Source of the DNA: Onchocerca volvulus
Lineage: Eukaryota; Nematoda; Chromadorea; Rhabditida; Onchocercidae
NCBI GenBank assembly: GCA_000499405.2
Contig: HG738140.1
Location: forward strand, 11,683,560-11,747,559
Reading direction: 5' to 3'
Length of the DNA: 64,000 nt
Every line of letters begins with the position of its first letter. Position 1 is the first letter of the stretch. Shown here piece after piece: positions 1 to 12,496 of the stretch. A model generated the notes under the pieces. It was not told the DNA's origin, searched no databases, and worked only from the letters and a program-made list of their open reading frames with translations. The position numbers and the translations under genes are program-made.

Positions 1-3000
1 TTTTTCTTTCTTCTTTTTCTGGCTTTTTTTTTTTTTTCAAATGAACTTGCGAATAGTTCGTAAAGAAAAATCAGACAGTTGAAATCCAATACAATGTTAT
101 GTAATTCCAGAAATCGCTTTTAAAAATTAATCAGTATTGCTATTCTTCAGTATTATATTGTATTTTTGATTTTTGATGCTTTCATGTAATATAAAAGAAA
201 GACTGAACTCAATAAGAAAAACTAAATGTTTGGAAAAATGCAAGAAATTGCAGAAATGTTGATGAGATAATGCTTATTGTTAATTTTGGCAGTCTCATGT
301 TAGATGGTTGATTGTGATTAATATAATTATCATTACGAATTATGTGTGTTATTATTAAAATGATAATTTACGTAGTATTACTGATATTATGAAGATATGA
401 TAACTGAAAAGCATGCAGCTGCATCTGCAAATATATTTATAGACAGACTATGCTAAACTATTTCAGAGATGACAATTAATAATTAAAATTATTGAAGAAA
501 TGAGTGAAGATCAACGGGAAAATTGCATGAATAATAGAAAATTCACGAAACTTCGCATTTTTATTACCATAATAAAGATGATTAAAATAGTGAAAAGAAC
601 GCATGAGTTTGATCGGAAATGACAGCTGTAGAGAAATCAATCAAAAAAAATCCTGTCGATGATGGAATAAATATAACGAGGAATAATAAAATCACAAAGA
701 AAGTTTAATTGATTGACAAATTTTGTTAATAAAGTGACATTCAATTCTTGAAAAAGCTCGTACTTTGGATGAAAAATAAAAATGAGATAGTGATTAGGTA
801 AATTTTATATCTCATATCAATACTATTTTTTTGTTTCTTTCAAACTTTTTTCTACACTTGCCGCTTCTAAAATTTTAACACAATTTTAATACATATTTCA
901 ACAGTAGCAAATGCTGAAATTTCAGAGCTAGAATTGAGTAATTCTAAAATCTTTTAAAATAAATAAAAGTTTTAAACAAATAAAATTTTCTACATTTTTG
1001 TTTTAATGGTATTATCTCATTTCTAAAAATAATTCTCATTGTTTAAACAAGCAAGAAACAAAGGATGAAATGCTATGTAGAATTTGTCTTGATTACTATA
1101 GCTACACATGAATAATTAAATCAGCACAATACAAATTAATTTCTCGACTAAAATTTTTGCAAAACTTTCATGTCGAGAATGAGAAACAAAAAATTGTTGC
1201 AGAAATAATAATATGAGATTTTCGAACATAATCTAATATAAAACCAAAATTTTCGGATATAATTTATGTGTTTTAGACTGATAGTGGACATGGTCGTTAT
1301 GACGATGTAAACCCAGCGATTTATTAAATAATTTGTGGGTGGATAAAAATATCATCGGATGAGTATATCAAACAATTTAAATCTCAACTTTAAAACTCCA
1401 ATTTAAAAATAATGAATAATTTAAGTCAAGAAAATAAAGAAAAAAAAAGAAATTTTAGCAGTAAGTTACAGAAAATACGAAATCGTGCTTATTTGCAACA
1501 GCAAAAAAAAAATCACGAGAAAAAGTTTGCATATTTTCAATAAAATCTACCCATTGAAAAGGAAGTAAATTGAAAATGACTGAAATTAGAAAGAAAAAAG
1601 TTCGATAGGAAGTTTAGTTTCAACATTTAAATTGACTTTAAGCATTGGCCATCCCAGAATCTGCAAAAGTAATTATTCTGAAATGTCAGATAGCAAATTC
1701 TGGAACAAAATGTCTCATTGTATGGATGGAAAGATAAGCAGAACAGACTTTATAATTGAAAGCAAACCAATTCATCAATTCATCTGGAAGATAAATGACG
1801 GCAAGTCTATTACTACTGAGTGCAACTAAATTTGATCACAATTTAAGAACATTTATAATCAATCAATCAATTACTTCTAAAGATTGCTTATTTTCAAAAC
1901 TACAATTTGATTCTTTCTATAGCTATCAGTTTTCCCAACTGATAAACTTTATTCACCTTTGCATATATTGCAAGTTAAGTATAACCTAGCAATTGACAGC
2001 AAAGGATGTCACACTGAGAGGACAGAAATCATTTCTGTTAACATCTCAGTGCAATATACAACATTTATAAAAAGTAAATTGAACTTTCAATTTAAACTTT
2101 TTCAATTTTTAATAGCATTTTTTGCATGAATGGATCTATGAAATAGAGAAATATTATGATATTTAGTGTAAGTGATGTTTGATAAGTGCAATTTAGTGCT
2201 GAGTAGTTCTACTGAGTGAAAACTATCTATCTGAAAATTTCCCTCAACAAACCAAATTGCATGTTAAAAAGAATAAGTTATGTGAATGACCAAAAAAGAA
2301 AAGACGAAGGAATTTTGCTGAAAAATTATGAAGTGCAAACCATTCCTCTTGGCGATTCAAAAATCAATCATTTAAAGAGTTTATTGGGAATTATTTCAAA
2401 ATTCACAGCTTTTAAAAAGCAAAGAGCATCTTTTTTTTTTCAAGGAAGAAAATTTTCGGCAATTTATAAAAAAAAAGTCTATAAAAAAAAGATGAAATTG
2501 ATAAAACAGAGATGTTAGTGAAAAAAAGTTTGAAATTTAGAAAAAAAAAGTGAATTATTGTTAAGCACTGTTCAACTAAAAGATAAATATAGGAGGAACT
2601 TTATAGAAATGAATCAAAAATAAGTAATATCATCAAATTTTATAAATTCGATTTTTTCTAAAATTTTTGTTCAATGATAAAGTCAAGATTCACTTGTATC
2701 AGTGATAAGAGATATTTTCAATCTTTAAATTATCATGACTTTTAAGGATAAATGAACCGCCAAATAGAATTAAGCTTTCAAAAAGCAGTATGCTTTTCCG
2801 AAATGATTCAGTCAAATATGTGGATGCTGAATTGATGAATATTTTAAAACTTCACAAATATCTTAATTTTTAGCTAAAAATCTACATGCAATTTAATATC
2901 ATCTGAAAACAACTGGTCATATTTGTGGTATTTTTTTCGATATTTAGATTTTCGTTATTTATAGATTTAAACTTATTTTTTCAGATCAAAAAATAAGTTT

Positions 3001-4052
3001 AAATTTATAAATTTCCTAATACAGTTTTGTCACATCCTGTTCAACCGTCTAAGATGCTTTTTTTAATTCATTTTTTAGTTCAACTCCTCGAAGTTTTGAG
3101 CAATTAATTTATGCCTGATCTTAAAGATTTAAATAAAAATCGGTAAAGTATAATAGCAAAGTATTTTCTTGATTTGATCAAATTTCTCGCGATATATATT
3201 TTTTAACAATAACACAAAATTCAAACATTGCCAGTATCAATTTGATATTCAAATCCAACATTACGTGAAATAAATATTCATTTTTAACAAAAAAGAAATG
3301 ATAAAATTTTACAAACATTTCGAATTCCATTGGTAGATTCATAGCAATTGTTGCCTGCATAATTATCCTATATTTTTCTTCATATACAAACTATATTAAT
3401 TCAAAGAAAACTTAACTTCGTTGGTTTTTTGCTGGAGAAAAGTTGAAATTTTATATTTCAAAAGGAATAAAATACAATAAAAGAGTTGGCTGAGTGCATA
3501 CAATTCAGTCCTGAATAAAGAGGAAACTATGAGAAAAGCTATGCCCTTTTATTTGTTCAGATTTCTTCCTTCTTTTTTATTCGATTCACAATTTAGAACA
3601 GAAAATTTTGATGCGATAATTGAGGGGAGGAAGGAGCAGTGAAAGCTTAATTGCAAATTTGTTTGTTTGTCAGATGGAGAAGCATCTTAAGGCACGTGTA
3701 TGTATTATATATGCAAGTGATTAAAATGAGAAAAATAATTATCATCTAATTTTTTTTTCCACTCAATTTTTACAATTTTCAATCGCTGAATACTCGAAAG
3801 TGTAAATTTTCCAGAGAAAAAAAGAAGTGTTTAGTTATTCGTTTTTTTCTTGTTTTTTTTTTCCATCATTACTTCAGATGAAATTTTGAAATCGAACATA
3901 AATACTTACAAACTTTAGTGGTTAATAGAAATCTCGCGGTTTCGTCAATTATTTCAGCTTGAATCATCATCAATAGTTCATTGATGTAATTTTCACATCA
4001 AGCAATAATTTATCCAAGTTAAACAGTTGTTATTGTGCGATTTATTGATAGA
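1..4052. other. Intergenic, no supported gene
   Basis: I see no exon with both splice signals and protein-like composition here. The short open frames at 1632-1989 and 2216-2518 are low-complexity Lys/Phe/Ser-rich strings without splice or signal-peptide support. The stretch is AT-rich with many A and T runs. It contains one strong hairpin at 2957-3012, listed separately. The right end is upstream sequence of the transthyretin-like gene, with candidate splice acceptors ending at 3955 and 4061. Confidence 0.6.
2957..3012. repeat. Inverted repeat, 25-bp arms, 6-bp loop
   Basis: Left arm 2957-2981 and right arm 2988-3012 are reverse complements except for one position (G at 2964). They are separated by six bases. 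The pair could form a long hairpin as DNA or RNA. It lies in the intergenic region about 1.1 kb upstream of the transthyretin-like gene. No transposon coding sequence or obvious target duplication is visible around it. Confidence 0.75.
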
Positions 4053-4061
4053 AAATTTCAG
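4053..4061 (+). promoter_or_regulatory. Candidate trans-splice acceptor of the TTR-like gene
   Basis: The AAATTTCAG at 4053-4061 is a good nematode acceptor 39 bases before the first ATG with a signal peptide (4101). It could receive a spliced leader or join a 5' untranslated exon. A second acceptor of the same kind ends at 3955. Nothing in the sequence decides between them. Confidence 0.35.
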
Positions 4062-4100
4062 TTCAGTGCAGATTTTCACTGTTCCAGTAATTCATTGATA

Positions 4101-7100
4101 ATGTTTTCTGGAAAAGTTCTACGATTCTTACTTGCAATTTATATTGAAATTCTCATTTCGCCAAGCATTACTGAAATTTTGTTACAACCATCCCAAGAAT
4201 TTGATTCAATTGTGAACGACATCTCTACTACTTCAATTAGCAACACAATCAATACTAGTACTACTACTACCACCACTACTACTATCATCAATGGAATTCA
4301 GACCACTCCTGATATTCATCTTCTAGATGCAGATTCTGATGATGATGCTACAATTCTGAGAGATTCTTTATATACCAATATATCGACGGATTCTAGCAGC
4401 ACACTGACAACGATAATTTTAAAGTCATCAGAATCCCAAATAAGCAGTCGTGTTAGTTCGAAGGGTGCTTTCTTCTGTCGCTATCACACTGTACCCTATA
4501 AAACAGCAAAAGTACGAATGTACTCAAATATTGTGAGAGTCAACGAAAACAAGTAAGATTATGATGATTTAGATTTATCGAATTTTATGTCATTTAAAAA
4601 CTTTGGCAGTATCTTTAATTTTTGGACATTATCTCATTATCAATTTAATTTTTAATTCCTATTATAGTATAGCAGTATGCGTACTTTTGTAACTATCTAT
4701 CGGTGCAGGAATCATCACAGGAACTATTCGTTGTGATATATACAACGTACGTCAAATGACATCCCTTAAAAATGAAAGATCAAAAGGTCAAAATGATGAA
4801 ACTCATTTCGTTTCTCACATCTTCTTCGTATCAACGACTTTCGGATTTCTTGATCTTATTAAATTCGATTAAGGTGAATAAAATCAAGCAAGATGGATGA
4901 ATGTACAAAAAACAATAAAACTTTTTAAAGTTTTTGTGTCGTTCTCTCTTTCTCTCTCTCTTTACATATTCTTTATCGCTCTCTTGTTCAGATTAGATTG
5001 ATAAAAGTAAACAAAAATGTTTACGTTAGGAAAATTTTATAGTATAACAATAACAACATAGGAATGAAAAGTCATAAAAAAGAAATTATATGGATTTTGA
5101 AGTAACATTTAATGAATTCAAAGACGAAAATATTTGAAAGAATTAAATTACAGTATGAACATATAAATGGTGCATGCTAGTAACTATGATGAAAAAAGAA
5201 AATTGCATTTTTTTTTGTCCTTAATTGTTGAAGGAAAAGAGAAATTATAATTAGAAAATATTTTATATAAAATTATTAAATTTTACTTTATAGCATAAAA
5301 AAACTTTCAAAGTACATGTTGATGAAACGGATAAGTAGTGATAAGAAAGATTGATTAGTCTTGATTGATGGAATGATTGTGTAAAACGTGACAGAAAAAG
5401 ATCAGGTGAATATGTCAAAATAAAAATTAAATTTTATTGAATGAAATGAGAAAAAATATGATAGGATACGTCAGTAATTTGAATATTTTCTACTAACAAT
5501 TCGTTACAAAGTTATTTACAGATCGTTTTTCTGTATATAACAAAAAATTCATTAAAATATGATATATGCAAAACATATTACCACTGAAAATAAGACAATC
5601 ATCTGAAATTACGAAATAATTAGAAATCTTTAGTATGAAAATCAGTGGAATTTTTTTTTCGATACGAGAAAAGAATTAAAATTGCACTATAAAGAATTTT
5701 TCAGAATAAAGATTGATCAATTTCATCGTTATTTCAGGAAGTGCGAAATTTGGACCAAAAGACCAAAATAGCTTAATTTCCTATTACCAAACTTTCTAGT
5801 GTGACTAAACTGATTGATTGTCTGATCTGATGTATTAAATTGATTCTTGATTTATGAAACAAATGGATAGATAAGTTGACAAATATGAAATGATCCGCTG
5901 AATCTTTTCTCTGTCATCTTTTTTTTTATTTTTTCTATCTCCTTTAAAAATTAATTTCAACTTTGGGCATAGAATTTGATTACCAATTTGGCTTTAATTA
6001 GCAAATAATTCTTCTCAGAACGGATAGCCTCACAAAAAAAAAATGTCTTCTAAAGACATTAAGAATAAAGCTAAGGGTTAAAATTGGTAACAATTAAAAT
6101 TAATGACAAGTAGCACAGCCATAGAAACTAAAAAATCTAAGCTAAGCACTTTTTAAAAAAGTGAAAAAAGTTTACTCCCACACAACTTTCATTTCAAGCT
6201 TTTTTTAACTTCATTATAATCATTTTATTTTTCAAAAATTTTCAAATGAATATTCGAATTTGAGGTACCAAATGGTACCAGTATGGATTTTAGCTTAGAA
6301 AAAAACTTACACATAAACAGCAAGCAAATGGCCCAATTAATCCATTAAGGCATTTTATTAAACTAATGGAAGAAGGACCAATTTTTCTATTTCAGGCAAA
6401 GTAAGTTCGCACTTTTTCTTTCATTTAATTAAGTAACTTTGATTGAAAAATGAGATTAGTGGGAAAGATACTGGTAGGAAATATTCCCTTGCATGGCATC
6501 AGTCTTGATTGCAATTTCTTTCTTTTTTTTAATAGAATGGTTAAAATTGCAAAAATTTAAAAAAAAAAAATTATATTAGATAGGATGTAATCTATTTAAT
6601 CAACTTGCCCAAGTTTTACTAATATCTGAAATGTAAGAGAAAAAAAGAAGGAAATATCGTTTTTTGTACATTACTTATTTTTACATTGTGGAAAACTATT
6701 AAAGAACTCAATTATATCGTGGATGGAACCGAATCATGGGAAGAGGGTAATTTTGAATTGGAAGGCGAAAATCACGATTTTACCATACCTTTTCGTCCTG
6801 TGTTGGTCATTTATCATCAATGTGGTCAATTGAAACGTAAAGTTAGTGAAATTTTGCAAGAAATTAAATTTAAGATGAAAAAAATTATAACTGATATTGT
6901 CTTCTTTCTTCGATAATGATAAAACTAAACTATTGAAAGATTTCTCATTTTTCCAATACAATGCAATAAAGTTTGCATGAAGTATAGTCAATATTGCAAT
7001 CTTACGATAATCAAATATTCTCATCTAAATTTCAATTCCAAAACTAAAAATACACAATATTCTGTGCAAAGCTTCAATTTTTACTATTATCAAAAAATGG

Positions 7101-9828
7101 ATTGTGGAAAAGAAACAACATTGGATTTCAATTTGCTAATTGTGCTTAGAATTTGAAGTTGATCAGAAAAATGGAAGAGGAATTAACAACCGAAGACAAG
7201 GGGGCTGCTTTCCTCATTAATGAATTTTAAATGAAAGAACATCTTGCTAATAAGATTAAATCAAACTAAAGAATTCCGAAATGTCTGAATGACTTCATTC
7301 GATTCAGTAAATCTTTCCTTTCATGCTAATTCTATAATCATCATTATTCGCTCAAACAATTCAAACTTTTTCTACTTCCTCTATCTTCTTCCATTACTCT
7401 TTCTCATTATCTTCTTTTCTTGTCAGCTAAATTCTATAAGAAAAACAGCGAAAACTAATCAACACAAAGTAGAGAAAGTCCATTACATAATAATAATGGT
7501 TGACCAATAAAATTCGTTAAATATATGTGAATATGGAATGGATTTAATAATAGGAATTCAGAAATCAAATAATATTATTCAGACTTTTAATCGTTATCTG
7601 AACGATTATTTCTTATTCACAACTTTTTTAAATGTCAGCAATTTACTGAATCAATCAAAATTCTTTCATTTCTCTTTTATCTTATTATTTAGAAATCAAT
7701 TATCTATAATAATTGTTCAATTCTTACACTGCAACTTAACTTCTTCAACTAACTTCACTTATCTATCAGGGAAACAGAATTAAGATAGGGAAAAATGAAT
7801 TACACATTTTCTTTTTCAAAAAGCGACGAAAAAGAAATAAAAAATGATTATTTTTGGAGATAATATGAATAAATGGTGATATTTGTTGGTGCCTATACTT
7901 TATCCAAGTTATCATCTGATCATCGATAACATTAAAGATAAAGCGATAACTTATCTTCAAATTAGAAAATGATTAATTAAATTATGTTGATAGTTCAGAA
8001 TGCAACATATCGCCGATTTATCATCAAAATTCCTGAACGATTTATTGATGCTAATGAATCATTTTATATTGGTACTATAAATTTGGAATTGTATTTTCCA
8101 GCCCAAAAAGATGGCATCAAATTCATTCAATTCAATAAACGTAAGCTTCATTTAATTAATTACAATCAAACTAATTAATATGTCTTGGATTTTTCAATTT
8201 CTGAGCCAAAACTAAAGAATAACCAAAACCTAGTATTTTTGCTTTTTACTTCAACTATTCTTCATTATAATATATATATATATATACTAGACTCAAAATA
8301 ACTTAATGAGCAAAAGTTTGATTAATCCTTGCTTTTGTTGTAATCAAATCTTCAATGGCGAATTTACTTTTATATAACGAATTATATGAACGTCAGGGAA
8401 ATATAAAATATCAAAGGTAATCTAAATATTAATTTATTAAATACTCTATATAATAAATAATATAAATACTAAATATCACATAATAGATAATAGTCTTAAT
8501 ATTGTATATCAACTTCTTATGCCTATCATATATCGTTGAACGATTTACATGCAGTAACAAGAGAATGAATCAAGTATTCAAGTTCCAATTAATTTAAGAG
8601 AAACACACAGACTGAAATTGCAAATCTTTTTTATTCAGCGCTTGAAATTAGTGGTGAATTATTTTGTGGTGAGCGTTACAACATATCAACAGCTATTATA
8701 CGATTGTTCTCAACAGATAAACAAGGTGGCATCATTTCTTTGAGGATTTTAAAATCAAAGTTTCTGATAACTTAACAGATGATAGCAGGACTGATTGGAG
8801 ACTGATGCAACAATAGGCTTCCAAAATCCCCTTCCGAGCTTATACAGGAATATTTGAAATGCTAAGTTCTCTTCCGGTCATTAATCTCGATACGGGAATT
8901 AATTGTTAATAAGCGCTCGATCAAATATACAAAAGTATGGAAATTAGAATTTCTGGAAGAAAACTAGAAAGAATGAAGTTATCAGTCCAGAAAAATTGAA
9001 AGTACTAAAGAACTCGACTCATTAGCTTCTTCATAATTAAAGACTGTAAGGTCCTTTCACCCAAGAATTCGTTTAAAAATTCTGTATGGTGTGATTTCTG
9101 ATTTTTAATTAAAAAGATTCTAGAAATGTTGTCAACAACATTCTATCTATTCTTCATTCCCCACTTTTTCTTATAATTTTTTTCTACAAATTTCAATCTG
9201 ATATAAAATCTTTGCATGACAAACAAGCAATGATTTAGAAATGGATAGTTTTATCACCGAACAACAACCGAACCATGATGGATATTTCCGGTTATACGGT
9301 GCACGCACAATGCTTCAGAAACCTACTTTAGTGATAAGTCATCAGTGTGGTATGACACATAATGAACGTCAAAAGGTATTTAAATTAATATCACTAATTT
9401 GGAATTTGATAATTGGATTTAAATTTCCAATACATCTAAATTGAAACTATTGCATCCGAAAAGCTGGAAATTATCACAAAATGTTGCTGACAACAATTGA
9501 TTAACATTGTATGTATGAATAGCCTAGCAATCTAATTAGATATCAAAGAATGATATCCACTATTTTCTCATAATCACATTACGCTTTCATCAATTGTTCC
9601 AATGAAAGAAATGAATTACTTATTGACAATAACGACATAGCAAATTAACAAATACTTCAAATTCTATTTCTCTTCCAGGATATTTATCGACAGTTCATAA
9701 TTTACATTCCGTATTTTTACTATAATTCGGGAAGAATCGGTTTAAAAATATTTCATATTGGTCGACTCGGTCTTGATATCAATTATCCCAATGAAAGAAA
9801 CGAACCTCTTACTGATATAACGACATAA
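4101..9828 (+). CDS. Secreted protein with two transthyretin-like domains
   Basis: Seven exons join in frame to 369 residues: 4101-4552, 6396-6400 (5 nt), 6705-6841, 7999-8140, 8639-8725, 9239-9375, 9679-9828. A hydrophobic N-terminus (FLLAIYIEILIS) suggests a signal peptide. A Ser/Thr-rich leader with a run of eight Thr follows to about residue 118. Domain 1 (about 120-245) shows the nematode transthyretin-like pattern: strand A Cys (GAFFC), GNFELEG, VLVIYHQCG, YRRFIIKIP and IGTINLEL. Domain 2 (about 246-369) repeats it: ISGELFC, GYFRLYG, LVISHQCG, YRQFIIYIP. Exons 3 and 6 are both 137 nt and share intron phases, so the domain was duplicated with its introns. Family members are usually single-domain proteins of about 150 residues, often secreted by parasitic nematodes; ligands are mostly unknown. 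The family call is firm. The junction through the micro-exon is inferred from phase only. Confidence 0.82.
4255..4283 (+). repeat. Coding ACT/ACC trinucleotide repeat (poly-Thr)
   Basis: A short imperfect ACT/ACC microsatellite within exon 1 of the transthyretin-like gene encodes most of a Thr run in the leader before domain 1. Because it is a codon repeat in frame, length variation would change the leader without shifting the frame. Such Thr runs are typical sites of O-glycosylation in secreted proteins; that role is inference. Confidence 0.7.
6396..6400 (+). other. Candidate 5-nt micro-exon of the TTR-like gene
   Basis: The five bases GCAAA at 6396-6400 lie between a near-perfect acceptor (ending TTTCAG at 6395) and a perfect donor (GTAAGT from 6401). 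Exon 1 ends with two bases of a codon and exon 3 begins with two bases, so a direct join would break the frame. Inserting exactly these five bases restores it. The exon 3 acceptor (ending AAAG at 6704) is weak, so the structure needs transcript support. Confidence 0.4.
9588..9663 (+). repeat. Intronic degraded copy of the last TTR exon end
   Basis: The sequence 9588-9663, inside the last intron of the transthyretin-like gene, matches 9777-9850, which spans the C-terminal codons, the stop and the start of the 3' untranslated region. Shared blocks include CAATGAAAGAAA and AACGACATA followed by CAAATT. The intronic copy has substitutions and small indels that disrupt the reading frame. It looks like the remnant of a local tandem duplication of the 3' end of the gene. 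Confidence 0.7.
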
Positions 9829-12496
9829 CAAATTCATAAATATTTTAAATGAACAATTGAACTGCATCACCATATCATGAAAGGAAAACCTGGAAATCCA
9901 AGAAACATATCAAAAATATACAAGATTTAAAAATGGACCATTAATTAGGTTTGAAATATCACAATCTATCTCTCATTCGGATCTTTAATAATTCGACGTG
10001 AATTTTTCATAAAAAGTGGTGTTGTTATTTAATAAAAATTTATAATAACATAATAATATTAATAATAATAATAATAATATAATAATAATAATAATAGTAA
10101 TAATAATGATAAAGCCAAAAAAAAAAAAGTAACTTTGGATATGACAACACGAATCTGCTAAAAATTCAAAACGAAGTTCGGAATTTGAAATCATAATTAT
10201 TCACTAATTTTGGTCTTGAATTGTTTTTTTTTCTCACTTAGCTTTCAAAAAAAGAACATAAATATCGAAGAGATTTCATGAGTACAAACATTTTTAATTA
10301 ATTGCAGTATTCATATTTGAACCAAAAAGATAATAAGGTTCAATGACACTATCGCCGACATCTGAAGAAGTCATATGAACATATATTCATTTTAAAATAA
10401 AAATTAAATTAAAGATTACTATAGTGAATTAATGCAATAAATTATTGAATAATTTCTATAAGTTTTTAGGGTAAGATGGAATCTCTTTTTAAATGATAGT
10501 ATGATTCCGTTATTTCCATTGTTATAATCACTCCCTTTATTTTTCAGATTCTTTATTCATTAAAAAAAAAAAAAAAGAAAAAACGAAAAAATAAAAATCC
10601 TAATAAGCTTATAAATTAAATAAATATATAAATTTCGTGCAAATAACTGTATTATTTCGGCAGAGGGTGAAATGAAAAGGGAAAGAAAAATACAACTGGT
10701 TACTTAAAAATACTGTAAAGTATCCTTTCATAAAGCAAAATAAGAATTGCCAAAATGGAACTCTCAGGACTAAAAAATTTGGAAAAGCGAAAAAAATACA
10801 GTTTTGCCATAATAACCGAATTTTGAAATTGAATTTCGTCATACAGGATGGATGTAAGGCTTATTTTCATTAAAGCTAAAACAATACAATATTCATCTTA
10901 AACACAAACTTATAAACTATCCAGAAAGTTCTGGATTGTCAAATTTAATAAAATTATGAACCAGAACATCATTTATATATATCTATAACATCTCTATTGA
11001 ATGTGACTGGAATATTTCCGCTAACCCCAACATACAGAATTTAATATAATGAATGGAAAATGAATTGAAATATAATCATATCCATCTGAAAGAATAAAAT
11101 ATACATGGAAGCATTCAATGGATTGAAATCATGTAGAAAAGCTCCCAGGAAAAGATATGAAAGAAAAAGAGAACAATTCTTTCAGACATTACACTCAAAT
11201 TATCGGAATAATCAGCAATAACAATAAAAAAGCTCACAGTAGAAGAATTTCAGCCTCAGAATAACATGATGATACAAATGTATGTAAATAACAAGCATTC
11301 AATAAATATATATAGATGTTTGATGAGATTTGTCGGATAATTATAAACAACAGAATTCATTTCACATCTAAATTTAAATTATTAATCAACATAACATATA
11401 TTTATATTAAAAAAATAATAACACGGAGCGATGAATCAACATCAAAAAGCCCTTTTTTGGATTTTAGAACACTTTCATTTTCGCTTGCTCATTTTGAAAT
11501 CACATTATTTAGAAAAATATTAGCAAAATATCAAATATTAAAAGACTACAGAAAACTGAAAATACTAAAAGTACAATATATGTGTAGCATAAATTGTACT
11601 TTCATATATATGTCTAGTTTTGAATAGACATATAATATATCGAATATATATAATTCGCATGTGATGGGAATTGACACTGAACTGGTGAGACACTGTCAAC
11701 CAACCTTACTTTTCTTTTATTGTCGCCTAGTAAGAATCTTGGTAACAAATATGCAATAATCGAAATAAATTAAAAATAATCATAAGGTGATCAAATTATC
11801 CACGCATCAGATTCCAGCACATTCCGCTCAACTCATCTCGTTTTCCCTTTTCTCAATTTTTATCTTTCTTTCAGCAATTGAAACTTATCCATAAATTAGA
11901 AAAAAAATTAACTGGAATTAAAATGATTCCTTCAAATTATAAGCAGAATTTTTCAAAATTCCAGAAGTATTTAACACTGAATGAGGTAAATCTAACCGAA
12001 ATAAGAAAACTTTAAAAAAATCATCTGCAATGTGATAAATCTCTCCAAACTAATCCAAAAAACTCAGATCTTTCATCACCCATACAAATAAAAACAGATT
12101 AATGAAATTAAAAAAATTAATGAAATTAAAAAAAAAAAGGGAAATTGGAGAGACTGGAAGAGCACGAGATCATAAATGTCAATGAAAATATAAATTATTG
12201 AAACAAAGCAATATATACAAAGTGCACTGTGAGGACAAATTTCATGTATAATTCTGGAAAACTTGACTAATATTTGCGTTAAGAAAAAAAAAGAAAAAAA
12301 ACAGTATTTCCGTCTTTTCATCGAAATTATTCTTGCTCGCATTTTACGACAACATTAAATAATTATATCCGCATCAATTTTCTTGAAAAAGAATGCATAA
12401 CCCATAAAAATCCAAAGAATTAAAAAAAAAATAGGAAAGAGGAAAGAAAATGTCATGCAACAACCAAAAAAAAAAAAAAAAAACAGCACTTCTCAT
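9829..12496. other. Convergent intergenic region
   Basis: This lies between the 3' ends of the transthyretin-like and Patched genes. It holds an AAT-type microsatellite around 10050-10110, several A runs (10561-10576, 12467-12482) and a short palindrome near 11604-11632. No exon is supported. The open frames at 11316-11627 (+) and 12076-12342 (-) are Lys/Ile or Phe-rich and have no splice support. Confidence 0.55.

Noticed and set aside
2216..2518. 100-codon frame on the + strand
   Set aside because: No ATG at the start, Lys/Phe-rich low-complexity product, no splice signals or signal peptide.
4709..4749. Possible exon reading ITGTIRCDIYN between TGCAG and GTACGT, resembling a transthyretin-like strand A
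   Set aside because: Joining it to exon 1 gives an immediate stop, and the true second strand A is found at 8639-8725.
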